In this document: one piece after another, positions 1 to 12,352 of the stretch
How the letters are laid out: each line of letters starts with the position of its first letter
Position numbering within the stretch: position 1 is the first letter of the stretch
Source: Muricea muricata
Lineage: Eukaryota > Cnidaria > Anthozoa > Malacalcyonacea > Plexauridae
Direction: 5' to 3'
Length of the DNA: 64,000 bases
Assembly: GCA_963855995.1 (NCBI GenBank)
Contig: OY979717.1
Coordinates: forward strand, 36,909,497-36,973,496
Program-made: the position numbers and the translations under genes
Notes under the pieces: model-generated
The model's input: only the letters and a program-made list of their open reading frames with translations
What the model was told of the DNA's origin: nothing
Database searches by the model: none

Positions 1-884
1 TCCTGAGCGGATCATACGAAAAGTTTATGTAAAAATCATATACAATAGCAGCCGAGAAAATCGTATAGTCTACACGATTTTACTTCACTCGCCTTTGTCG
101 AATCACTTCCAACATTACACTGTATATTTGGTACACGATATGCTCTGCTTTGACTGAAAATTTCCCCTGTTTTACATTTCATCATCATGATCATCATCAT
201 TATTACTACTGAAACTGGCAAGAAGCAAGTGTTTTAGTTTTTTTCTGGTTCATTAGGAAGAAAAATGATGACTATTTTCAGAAATTGGTACACTTTTGAG
301 CGGTTGAGATGAGCGCTTGCCGTTTTTGAAAATCTCAAGAAGATGCACACGAAGATTCAGAAAGCGTTGAACAAATCTCTCTTCAAGTGGTAAAAATCTT
401 AATTTTTCATTTGACAGTATTTTGGGACGTTTATTTCAATATCTACAGGTCTTTTTCGGATATTTTCGCCTGGATAAAATTCTATGGTCACTCGTAATTT
501 TACACATAAGTAATTTCGTTCAGTTAAAATTCAGATGTGACTTAGCTATTTAACAGTTATGTGAAGCAATTGTGCAGCTGACTGTTGATTCTGCAGGTAA
601 TATATCTAGTAGCATTCTGTGTAAACATGTCGTGAGATCAACTTAAAACCGCATACATTTGGATTCCAAATTCCTATTGTCCTGTCTAAGAACTGTCAAT
701 GATCTTGGCTTAAATTGCATGTGTTGATACAAGCTTCAGCACTTTCCTACAGCAACGACCTTCCAGCACCAAAATGGAAGAGTATTTATTACGATGTTTG
801 AGCTGGATTCGTTACAGAAAGACTGAGGAAGCTCAAGTGTTCAGTTTTGCCTTGGCCGCACTTTCGAAAATCCATTGATCAGTC
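1..884. other. Upstream flank of the galaxin-like gene
   Basis: I see no supported coding region here. The last ~150 bases should hold the promoter and 5' UTR of the galaxin-like gene. An AT-rich stretch near 783-790 is TATA-like but too weak to call. Confidence 0.4.
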
Positions 885-924
885 ATGTTGCTAAAAGTGC
901 TCTTCTTTCTATCTTTGGTGGGAG
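885..924 (+). CDS. Galaxin-like gene, exon 1 (signal peptide)
   Basis: A 40-nt first coding exon. ATG at 885 is followed by codons for MLLKVLFFLSLVG, a classic hydrophobic signal-peptide core, then one leftover G and a strong donor (gtaagg) at 925. The leftover G joins in phase with the CG that opens the exon at 12353, making Ala. The product then starts MLLKVLFFLSLVGA-YIAPSHS, a normal secretory leader running into the cysteine-rich protein. Seen directly: start codon, hydrophobic codons, donor and phase match. Inferred: that these two exons are joined across 11.4 kb. Without this exon the downstream ORF would need an in-frame ATG at 12277, which lies upstream of a very good acceptor and gives a poor leader. 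Confidence 0.75.
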
Positions 925-3900
925 GTAAGGAATGAAAATATGGACAAAAATACGAATCGGCTATAGCCCGTTAAATGAACGCGAAGCTTGAAAATTACGG
1001 TGAATAGAATAAGATAATTATAACTCAATTCAAATTGTATCCCGCTTAGATTTTTGGCCACCTATAAATTTTTTTTGTTACAAGTTATGGCAGCTCACAG
1101 TGAGCACAGATAGGCATTGTCTAATTTTAGCTGAAAGTTCGCCGCTAATTAATTTGGGTATAAAATGTATCAGTTTTTTACTCACTCTCTATACATGTAT
1201 AATTTACTATAAATTAAAAATGATAAATCTTTGTAGAACTAGATTAGTCCACTTGGTATACACTAATGGACATACTGAAGGGCAATTTACATTTGCGCAA
1301 AACAATGGGTCATGGGTGTTCGAATTGGTTAGTTGCTGTATCTGAAAAAAAAACACGAAAGGTAAATTCTTTGGCAAATAGCTAGGACCTTGGAAATTTC
1401 TGATAATAAGTCTGATTTCAACATCGAGCAAATTTAGTCAAATCTGTCCAGATGTACCCACGTTGATTCGCTTCTTTTTAACGAAAAATGGATTGCTTTT
1501 TATTCAAATTCTGAGCAAATAAAACGAAGACGCAGTTACATACTGATTACTATACTGATTCTGCTTACTCAATTTACCTTTGAATTAAATTGTTTTTGAC
1601 CGAGCAATGGTTAGAATATTTTTACTCGCGATGTGAGCATGTATATCAATATAGTTGTACTCATTTGGTGAGACTAAGCAATTTACTTTCACTTTTGAGT
1701 CAAATTACTCCATTTCTAGAGTAAATAATGCAAGTTACTCCAATTTTGAGGGTTTTGTATGCGTTTCATTTAGTAGTGTTGATCTCAACTGCTTTAGGCT
1801 AAAATGATTATGGCGGTTTATATGGCATATATGCCGAAACCCGAATCCGGGACGAAAGTGCTCAAAAGTCAAAATTTGACCCTACCTTAAAACGGCAGTG
1901 TCGACATAGCGCTAACTTCCGAAAAATTAAAGCAACAGCTTTACTGAATTGTCTATAGTGTTTAGGAAGGTTTGCTTATAGGGGTGGTTATTAGAAGCAA
2001 AACATTGTCAAACTATAATATTTTCCAAGAAAATCACCATACAACATGCCAGGTCAGAAGCTAATTGTACATAAAATCTCTAGCATCGTTGGCAGAATTT
2101 TCATATTTCCTAAAAAAAATATAGTATGAGAAACTATGTTAAATTGACTTCAGTTATCGAAGATTTCACAAGGATTCACATTGTTTTGTTTAAATATAAG
2201 TCATTGTATTCACTTACAACCCCCCCCCAAAAAAAAGCAACACGATCGATTTCATCCACATTTCCCTCCTTGTTTACCTTTTATCGCAAAGCAGCCAAAG
2301 CATCATCCAATTCTTGTACTTTTTCATAATCATAGATAGTAAAGAATAATTAAGCCAAGTTTGGTCTTCTTCGGAAACTGTGCCGTTCATATCTCCGATT
2401 TTGTGTGCCTCGACAATTAGCTAAAATTACGCCATTACGAAATCTTGCCGCTTTTTTGCCCGATATTACCACTTTGTCCTCATTTAAATTACAGAACCCA
2501 ATAGTAATTCATACTACCAGAGCTCCGATGCTAATTTTGAAAACTTTAATCAAAGTTTCATGTAAAAACTCGAGGGTGAAAATTGAAAGTTCAAGCTTCA
2601 ATAATATAAACGTCACGCGCAATCGTCAGAAAAATTCCTCGTGGACTTCGAACCACAACGGGGGAAGTGAATATTTCCACGAATGCGTTTGCGCAACCGC
2701 TACTTTAACAAAAAAAGGTGTTCGTGAAAATATTGGCCCCCGGTATGGTCCACGGGTAATTTTCGTGAACACAAATTGCACGAATCCCGGAATTTAATTT
2801 TTGTACTTGTATAATTCGATAAGGCTACAGAATGGACGGCATTTCTTCAAAAACTACAAGTCTTGGTATATATTGTTCTTCCAACCAGCAAATAACCTGT
2901 GGTAAAACAACGAAAAGCAATTCAATGCGTATTAATTGCTTTGGAATTAAATGTATTTCACTTAAAAACATGTAGTCATACCTAGTAAAAATACATGAGT
3001 TAAATCGTTTGCCTTTGTCCCTTTGATCAATCGCACTCTAGTTTTACATGCAGTTTATTACAGTAAAGCAAAGTTATAACTAACAAGACGCTTGCTAGGC
3101 ATTTTTTTACTCGAGCTAAAAGCGGTCAGCCACGCTTTCACATCACAAAAGCTGACTAACAGTCTTTACATGAGATGAGGAATTGATGTGTCCAATGAGC
3201 TGCTAATGAGATTAGCTTAAGCCTGTAAGACTTAAGAAAACAAATTCGGGCCGAAATTGACAACAGAAAGACAGAAACAAAAAAAAACAGAATGGAAGAA
3301 AACTGTACATGTAAGTGACCCAAGCAGAATTTGTAAGGCAAAATATACTTGTAAGACAAAATGCACTTATTATACAAAAACAAAAATTTGTATATTTATA
3401 ATGAACATATATACTGTTATTGTAAATACATATTGTAATACAGTATATTGCATACACTAATAATCAGAGTCGTAAGTGTCAATCGGCATCTTAATTAAAC
3501 AAAAATCCCTAAATTTAAGGATTCACAGAATAAATGACTTTTTAATGTACTGAAGTTCTCTAGCATTTCCATGCAAACTAATAGACTCACCCGCTGGAAG
3601 ATGTGATTTTGTCGGAAAATGGGATTTAGTCGGAAGAGACTTAAAAAACTTCATTAGTTTGTCGCATTTGCGCAAAGTAAAGGGGTGGTGTTAATAAAGG
3701 ATCAGAGATAGTGTAGAATACTGAATACTCTTTAATAAAAGTCGGTCCAGATAATATCCAATAAGAGGTGAATTTGTTAAAGACAAGGCCGCAAGCAGCA
3801 AGCGCTATGGCAAGCAAAGAAATCCGACAAGGGTCAGTTTGAGTGATCACTACACAAGATGGCAAAATTTAAGAAACGATTTGTCGGTCAAGAGTGTCAA

Positions 3901-4589
3901 AGAACTCGCGTCATTATGTTGGACCATTACATTGCTAATAAAGGTGCATTCACTCAACGAGCTCGACTCGCTCAAATAAAAATTTTAACATGCAAGAAAT
4001 ACTTTGTAAAATATGATATCGAAAAACTCGGCGTATACTCGACTATCGCCTCGTTGAATGGAACAATCAATCTTCCACCTCATGAAACAGAGTTGCAAAA
4101 AAGCCACGGGTGTGCGGGTATCACCCGTGAGGAAGGTTTGCAAAAATGGGCAGTCAATGAGGAAGGTTTCATGTCAACACACTACATAGTGTATCCTAAA
4201 CACTAATTACATAAAAAAATAATAGATGATGATCTGTTCCAGAAATCATGCCTTCTTCTTGAAAAAAAACTAGTGTTTCATTCTCAAGATTCATTCTGAT
4301 CTTCAGTTTGGAAAGCCCAACTTTACAACATTTTGTAGAAGGCTTGCAAACCTTGAAAATTTTGCTCGGAGGAAGGTTGAACGCCTTTTGCAACTCTGTC
4401 ATGAAAATATTCTTGCCACTGCACTCGCAAACATTCATCGTTTATATAATATTGACAATAGAGCATGCTTCATTATGCAGAGTACATTAAAATTCCAACG
4501 AACCGTTCCTGTTCATTGGAATGTTGTTATGCGTGTACAGAGAACAGAGTGCATAAAGAACCGATTTTACATCATCTTTAATCAAATAC

Positions 4590-4663
4590 TATAGGTTATA
4601 TAGGATAAGTTATCAAGTAAATACCGTATAGGTTATATAGGATAGGTTATCAAGTAAATATTG
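4590..4663. repeat. Two-copy 37-bp tandem repeat
   Basis: A unit beginning TATAGGTTATATAGGATA and ending in atcaagtaaata occurs twice in a row with only a few differences. No function is apparent. Confidence 0.8.
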
Positions 4664-4942
4664 TCTAAATTATGTAATATGCATTACCAAAATATAATCG
4701 AAAACTGGTGCTACAGCTGCTAGTTTCGTTCGTGTGAATCGTGTGTGAAATGTGGGTAGAATTAACTGAACAGTCCACAGTTTAATGACCGAAATTTTTT
4801 TATTTGAATTTAAACTATATGTTTACTTTAAAATTAACATAATGGTAAACTTTGGCATACTTTTGCATACACTGTACATAGAATGCAACATGCACCTGCT
4901 TGCTAGCTTGTGCAACATTGGAGCAAAGTCTGCAAACATGCG

Positions 4943-6220
4943 AGTTAGTCAGGGAGGCAGAGGGTCAAAAATGTATGCACACTTACTTTCTCGAGGGACT
5001 AATTCTATTGTTGATAATATAGTAGTTCAGATGTCCCTAAATACGAATTAGAATGTTGTTTCGGCAGATTTTTCTTCAGTAATGTGTTAAACATGGTTTT
5101 CTGCTTGACTTCAAAACATTCGAAACGGTGCCATTTTGTTTCTAATTTTAGTACAAGAAACGAGCCCACGACATTTTCGATCAGCGGGTCACGTGGTAGC
5201 TTCATGTATGCACATTAATACGCAAAACATTCAAGCTTTCGCATGGGTAGTCATAGCGTTAATGCTCAAAACATTTGATATAATTTATAGTTATTCTGAT
5301 TCATGAAATACATATAATTCATTTATCTTTCTGTTGTTTTAAAAAATTAAAAAATTTTTGAATGGCTCAAACAACTGTGAAGTGCAAATATGTCACGCAG
5401 TCATGCCTATGCTCATATGTGACCGGTCATAAGGCGAGGTGGGGGGGGGGCACCGCCTGGTGCAATTAAAATATGGTATCCTCAATTTTTTTATCCTCAA
5501 GAAAGTCTATGAACAGTCCCTCCCCCTTTCTGCCGTGGTGATGTATCAACTAGAAAATTATATGTTGATCAGTTCCTCCTTTCTGCTACCGTAACCTAAA
5601 TGAAAAGTTCCTTACATTTCCTAATGTGGCGATGTCTAAAGTCCACCTTTCAAGTTCCTGCCTGATGATGTATAGAAAAGAAAATTATATCAGCATCTTC
5701 CTTTCATCTGTGGGGATGTCTGAAGATGATTATTCTTCCTTTTTTCTGCCGTGGTGATGCTTAAAGAACGTTAATAGTCCGGCAGATAGAGGCCGATATA
5801 CTTACGATATCGAGAGACAATTCCATTTTGGTTTTATCTTGTCCCTTTAAACTTAGTAAGTATATTTCTGAATGTTGGCCGCGTTGAAATTTCTTGTGGG
5901 CTCTTGCCAACACGTTTTTCTACGATATTACTATAAAACTGTATTACTGTCAAAAAAGGTGATATTTCAAGTTCAATTTTAGAAAAAGTAACTTGCATCA
6001 ACAGAAAGCTCGTAAAAAATTAAATATAAGACATTTAAATGGCCACCTGGATTCAAGATTGAAGTCAAGGAGAAAACCATGTTTAACACATTACTCAAGA
6101 AAAATCTGCCGAAACAACATTCGAATTCATATTAAAGAACATCTAAACTACAATATTATCAACAATAGAATTAGTCCCTCGAGAAAGTAAGTAAAATTCC
6201 CTCTGCCTCCCGGACTAAGT
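4943..6220. mobile_element. Element or inverted duplication with ~190-bp arms
   Basis: The left arm 4943-5134 and right arm 6039-6220 are imperfect inverted copies. They begin AGTTAGTCAGGGAGGCAG on the left and end with the complementary CTGCCTCCCGGACTAAGT on the right. The ~900-bp interior has no transposase. From about 5510 to 5765 it carries degenerate repeats of a motif containing TTCTGCCGTGGTGATG. It is either a non-autonomous DNA transposon with long terminal inverted repeats or an inverted duplication. No clear target-site duplication was seen. Confidence 0.6.
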
Positions 6221-9163
6221 ATGGTAAAGCCATATTCTAATGCCCATTTGCTATATTCCAATGAACAATTAGTCGTGATTATAAAATCATTAATAATTCA
6301 TGAAGAAATCTGCACAAATCATCAGAAAATCTAGGCTAACCTGCCAACTGTGCTCAATATTCATAATGATAAATTGATGATGATAAATTTATTTACTGAG
6401 TCTGAGGGTCATCAACTAAACTGAACTCAGACCACCTGATTAGACTCTAGAAGTTTTCTACATTTCTGCGCAAAATTCTCTGGTGAAAAGGATCTTTTAT
6501 GCGCAAAATAAAACTTTTCAGTCCGGGTAGTTTGCACACACTCAACACAAATTTAACCTAATTAAGCGTGAAAGACATTGTATGAAGTGAACACAAATAC
6601 CGTTAAAGTGATTTTCAAATTGGCAACGTCAAAAAATATATCATCTTGCTCCATAGGTTCATCGACACACTGGGACACTGCATTACAGTATACATGATTG
6701 TAAATGAAAATCACGCACCACACAAATTAAGCGAATAATCGATTTGTACGCCAACATCTTGCTCCATCGTTTTGTAAATGTTTGATTTAGGATAGCTGTA
6801 GGTCACAATAACACCCAAGAGGCCAAAGCCGGTCAAAAATACATATTTTGGACCACAAATGTCTCGAACTGACCAAGTGACCAATTCACAACACATTTCA
6901 CGAGCGAGATTTTCACGGGGAATTCAACAGAAATTATACAAATTGTGCTCAAAACTTCCGCAATAACTAGTTGTTGGGGTAAAATGTTGATTCGAAGCGA
7001 TTCCAAGCAACGAGACGTTTTAAATCGCGAAAAACATGGATTTCCCTGAAGAGTCTTATAGTTTTTTGCCCGGTTCCCGCGCCATCTTGCATTTATCATA
7101 CAGGTCACGCCTACGCAATAGTAATTATACTATGAGTCAGCAATCTAGACTTACTATATCTATGGATGCACTCTTTCCCAACGTGACGTAAACAATTTGC
7201 TTCCACTGAGCTGTAGCAGCGCAATGGAGCACCTCCAAGTTCCAACAAATTGCCGACATATTTGGCGAAATGCAATCGCGAGATTTGTACGCTGACAAGG
7301 TATCGTATAAGTTCAGGAACTCGTTTTTTGGACGGCATTCGCGTCTGTTAATACGACTTTCGAGTTAATTCTAGAAATATGGTTTTACTATTTATTTCAT
7401 TTTGAAATAATATGGAAGAACTGCGTTCTTGTGTCATTTACAGTCAAAATGCTATTATTGATATGCTTTAACATAAGTGTTATTTATTTATAATTAGCAT
7501 ACTAATTTTCTTCAAAATTCTAAGCTTTTTAGCATCAGTCTCGATCCACCCCTGTTTACGCCGCTGTTCATGTTTAGAACAAAATGCTCTAGATTCTCAA
7601 AAACATTTTTCATCTCCCTGTAAAAACGTACCAGAAATTCATTTCAACGTTCAATTGTTAATCAGTACCCTAATTTGTTAATGAGTACCCTAATGTTGAC
7701 AGTACATACAGTTTATTGACATTGATTAATAATGTGAAATACGATTTACTCAATGAATCCTATGTGCCTTCAACATTTTGAAAATGGATCTTGTTAAGAA
7801 AAAATGGTCGTAAAAACATCATCATAGCGTTCACGTTTGCCCATACTACAGATACGAATAAGAGTTCCTGTTTTGTTGTAATACGACGACGACAGTAGAC
7901 AGATATATCTCATATGTATGTTATGTTTTTGGTTTCCAGGGGAATTGCTGAGACACCTGAAAAAAATGATGCGGATTCTTTGCTTTCCTCTTCAAACTGT
8001 CACTCATAATCTCACTGTCGGTTGCAAAATTGCTCCATTGCATAGATTCTTGGTGAAGTAGGTTTTAGAACGATCAAATAATATTATGAATTCTACGTTG
8101 TTTAGATATAGAATAATATTTTGCTGAAATTCTTTAATCTAAACTCTATAATTACAAGGACGCGCATGCGAAACAGGCTGCTTTATGCAAAGCTATTGTT
8201 TTACAATTTTACTATTGTTTTACAATGTATTGTTTTACAATCCAGTGTTTTGCTGCATTAGCATGCCCACCTTTTGCCCTTTGACTATTTAAAGCAGCCT
8301 TCTCTTACAGTAGCTTTACACCTGAGAGATGCGTGTCGTTTAACCACAGTTACTGTGCATCAGCTATCGGTTTTTACTAAAGTGAAACATACAAAACGTC
8401 TAGTTACAGAACATACTGTACATGTATTTTTAATAGCCACTTATGTATGAACAAAACATATACATATGTAATTTGGCATCGCTTTCACGATTGTGAAGTC
8501 ACTATATTTACTTATTTAACGAGGAAAACTGACAAGATGAATGACATTTTGTAGAGATAGAAATGTAAAGATTTAGTAATCCGGCACAATTTTATGCAAA
8601 TTAATAAGAACGAACGTCTTCTTAACTGGAAATTTGCATACTTTATTCCATGTAAATGTTTTTAAAAATCAACATAATTCTGCTTGCGAAAAAGCATCTA
8701 GCTGGTAAAATAGGATTTTTAAGATTCAGACACTGCAAAACATTTGAATTTTTCAATTGAGATCTACAGTTGTGCAGAGATAGAATGAACGAACATTATA
8801 TTTTAATAAAGTAGTTGAAAAGGAGTCCTGCGCATTTATGGTGTGTTATTCACGCGGGAAATGTTGAGAGAATACGAGAGAAGCGTGTAAAACACTAGGC
8901 GTAGCTGAATGCATGCGATTGGTCAAAATCGATCGCGTGTTTTTCTCCAGTTGGAGGCAGAACACAGATTTGGGGGGAGATGCATATAACATATTTAAAC
9001 ATAATTATTTAAACGACTCTAACAGTCAAAAGCATGTTTACAACGCACAGTTGGCGGGTGGTAGCATAACTGGGACCATAGTTAATAGAGTAGATTGTTT
9101 GGAAACTCATCAGAATAACAATATATCTCATTATCTATATTGGTCAAAGTTTATTCAAAAATA

Positions 9164-9321
9164 TGGTTCTTCATCGTCACATGTGTATTGTGTTTTCACC
9201 AAATCCACCAATAGGAATTCTTAAGTTACCCTATTGTTCAAGTAGCGGATGGCTAACTTTCCTAAAACGTTGCTATTGGTTAGTTAGGTGAAAATACAAT
9301 ACGCACGTGACGATGAAGGAC
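9164..9321. repeat. Inverted repeat with 36-bp arms
   Basis: Arms 9164-9199 and 9286-9321 are near-perfect complements around a CATCGTCAC core, separated by about 86 bp. Probably a small MITE. It explains two chance ORFs of 103 and 114 codons overlapping it. Confidence 0.75.
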
Positions 9322-10350
9322 CTCATTCCTGCATAAACCAGAGCAAAAACGTAGATAAAGACTTATATTGCAGTTCTAATGAGTTTCCAAATCATCTAGC
9401 TCTATTAACTATGCTGGGGCTTCATCATATTATAGCAATTCCTCCACATTTCTACTTAACGCACATTGTAAATACACTTTATGTTTACATTACTAATGAA
9501 ATCAACAAGCAGCATCCTTTGCCCGATCAGTCAGTGTACGAAGTTTTTACATGTAGGCTGTGTTTCAAAGCGGAACGAGCTTTTCTTGGTAACCGTTGTG
9601 CCAACGGAAATCCGATCCAACTTCTCGCTTAAGTGTAACGCAACACTCATTATTTAGTATAGTGTCAACGCAGTAACGAATTGTGTCATAATTTCTTGTT
9701 ACAAATTTAAATTTTGTCGCACAAAATTATGACAACAAATTACAATTACCCAAGCGTAACAGGCGCACTACTCTACCACCCTTCACTGAAAGTCCATAAT
9801 TTGCCAGGTAAAATCTTCGTGACGTGACCAGTTCCTACCAGGGTCTTTGCTTTACGATGTTTGTCCTGCAAGGGTCAGCAGCAGGGTTTTTTTCCTCTAA
9901 AATCATCCTATCTCGCAAAGACTAAAGCTCGGCTGATCTCACTGCTACTTAAGGCGAGTTAGTATCCCAAAGCAGGCCTGCATTTGTAAACTAGCAATGA
10001 GAGGAATAACTCTCCGTATTTTCTAATTCTTATTCTTATTAATTAAAGTAATTGAGTTACCGTTGTTTTTTTTTGCCCATTGTGTTAAACGAACAACTGA
10101 TATTTAAAATCTTTGTTTTGTTTTCGTCAATCAAAGCATTGACTTGTGTGTAACGTTTTAATGAATGTTATGCGAATGCATGGAGATTGTCTAATTTTAG
10201 CCCATAGCGTTTTATTGTAATGTTGTTAACATTTCCGCGTCGTTTATCAAGTACTTCATTCATTGCTTTGCTCTTTCTGTAAGTAAGATTAAAAAGTCTC
10301 AAACAAACTGGTACATAAATATTGCGAATTTCAACGAAAATAGTTATTGA

Positions 10351-10416
10351 GCTATTTTATCTGATGAGTGCCATATCCGTGGTGCGAAACTTTTTAGTAA
10401 AAATGCAGTAATAAAT
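10351..10416 (+). ncRNA. Candidate hammerhead ribozyme in galaxin intron
   Basis: Core elements appear in the right order. CTGATGA is at 10361-10367. Stem II pairs 10368-10373 with 10380-10385 (six pairs, two of them G-U) around a 6-nt loop. GAAA is at 10386-10389. Stem III starts ACT (10389-10391) against AGT (10407-10409), with an internal loop below a TTTT/AAAA hairpin. The unpaired cleavage-site base would be A10410. Stem I pairs TTTAT (10356-10360) with ATAAA (10411-10415). All conserved core bases are present, but stems I and III are short and the fold was drawn by hand. It lies inside an intron in the sense orientation. Confidence 0.4.
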
Positions 10417-11272
10417 ATGTCTAATGAGATGCCCAGTAGAATTTGTTAATTTTTCGACCGTAGGGCGTGACGGACTTATAAATTCGCCTCGCTCAAATTT
10501 TCTGTTTTGTTTAAAAAATTTTCTCGGTGGGCAGCTGCTTATGGGTGATACCGTTGGCTCAAGCTGTGTGAGCCAATCTAAACACGGCGTTTAAACTCAA
10601 TTTCGATCCTAGGGACATATGTCAAAAAAACATACATTTTAATATGTATACTACAACAACTAAACCGCAAAAAGAGTCCACGTGCAATCACTCTAATGCA
10701 AAATGTTTTATAACGACAAATTTCCCCGCCAAACTTTAGTGAGAAGTGATGAAAATCGCGGTGAAGTTTGAGAACGCGTTTCCGTCGTTTCTTGCTGTGT
10801 TTCCACTTTATTAAATTTCTACACATGGATCAATCCTACTTTTTTCCGAAGAAGACGTTATTGACTGGCGTAGCCCTTTGGGTGCTAATTACTAGCTTTT
10901 GACGTCTCCTGAGCAGTAGAAGAAAAGATCAAAATGCACCCAGTGCCCATTTTCTTCTCGGCAGGCGGAGTAAACACATTGGGGTTGTCCAATGATAAAG
11001 CTAAAAGGTAAAATCCAAGCGCGAAAAGTACGATGGGTATTATTAATGAAATAAAATTCTCGCATGTGGAAAACCGTGACCAGAATGGCTAATGATGTTA
11101 ATACACGTGATTTGTATGGGAATATGATAGAATTAATTTAAGCAACTCTCCTGCTGAACATAACCCGTCGTACTTTTTCCGCTTCGCCTTTACATCATAG
11201 CACAACCTTAATGCAATTAGTTATATATCAAACAGAGTCGAAAACGAAACAGGATAGCAGCATGATGTCGAG

Positions 11273-11391
11273 CGCAATTTGGAAATAACACGCACGAGTG
11301 AGCTTTTCAATGACGTCAAAATTGTACCACAGGGCGAGTGCAATTTGGCGTGATTGAAAACACACGAGTGCATGTTATTTCCAAATGGCAC
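11273..11391. repeat. Short imperfect inverted repeat
   Basis: A 27-bp arm containing ATTTGGAAATAACA near 11273-11300 recurs as its complement near 11364-11391. Likely a MITE relic. Confidence 0.55.
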
Positions 11392-12352
11392 AAGAAACTA
11401 TGACATGCTATTAATTGTTAACAATATAAAGGAAATGTACGAGACAATATATAATGCACGGAATACAACTGTGTACTTACATCGCGATCGCTCCCCTTCA
11501 CTTCCTTCTGTAGAAACTTTAAATTTATGCCCATAACGTCTTCATAAATAAGTGTAAAGTAGCTGGAACTTCTCAATCTTGAGATATTTTTTTTAAATTA
11601 CTCCATTTATGATTTATATTCGTTGAAAACCCAGCCAAATTCGACAGCAATTGCTCTCAAATTTCACCCGCCATGTTTGTTTGTTTTGTTAAGAAATTTT
11701 GTATGCCTGTTTTGCAATCTCAAACTTGATTGGTTCTTTTGCTGCTACACATTTTCGCACTGTTGTCACAGATTTTTTCACTCCTGTTTGGGATTTGCAC
11801 TGAATTTGACCAGTCACAAACGAGAAACATTTACTTGTTTACAGCAGCACAACACGAATGTATGAACATACACCCCCCCCCCCCCATTTGACGTTCTAGT
11901 GCCGGCCCTGTTATGAGACAACTTAGTGATAAAGTTTCTTGTCCTTTTTTCTCACTAAATACATGTCAAAAAGCTTGCTTTGCAGAATTATTTGGGCAGA
12001 ATATGAGTTCAAGTTATGTGTTGATCCGACTTTAAGCCAACGTACAACACCGGAAACATACAAAAGGTGACGGACAAACGGACGCGCCCAATCTAATTTC
12101 GCGATAGAATTTGTCAAAATTGTTGATTTAAAACACAAGAATATTCATTTAGTATACAAATTAACTCTTGGGAAAATTTCCTTGGATTTTTTGGTTAACG
12201 TTTACTGGGGCAAGGCTGCCTTTGCACGATGGGCCCCAGATAAACAAGCTATAATTACACAATATCTAACTCTTGCATGATGCATCATACTCGCAGCACC
12301 GGATGCAATCTTTTTCTCTTCGTTTACCGCCACACAATTTCTTGTTTTTTAG

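Larger units (their letters stand above)
925..12352 (+). other. Large intron 1 of the galaxin-like gene
   Basis: The proposed intron runs from gtaagg at 925 to a long pyrimidine tract ending ttttttag at 12352. It holds repeats and transposon relics (listed separately) and long stretches with nothing recognisable: 1000-4500, 6300-9100, 9400-10300 and 10450-12250. Open frames of 60-130 codons here show no domain, start context or splice support and look like chance. Confidence 0.6.

Noticed and set aside
2405..2797. 130-codon plus-strand ORF
   Set aside because: The start is not a clear ATG in context, composition is irregular, there is no domain or splice signal, and it is intronic.
3859..4206. 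115-codon ORF beginning MAKFKKRFVG
   Set aside because: Has a real ATG, but no family, promoter or splice context. It lies in a repeat-rich intron, so chance or transposon debris is as likely.
8913..9632. Two adjacent plus-strand ORFs of 103 and 114 codons
   Set aside because: They straddle an inverted repeat, have no recognisable domain and lie within the galaxin intron.
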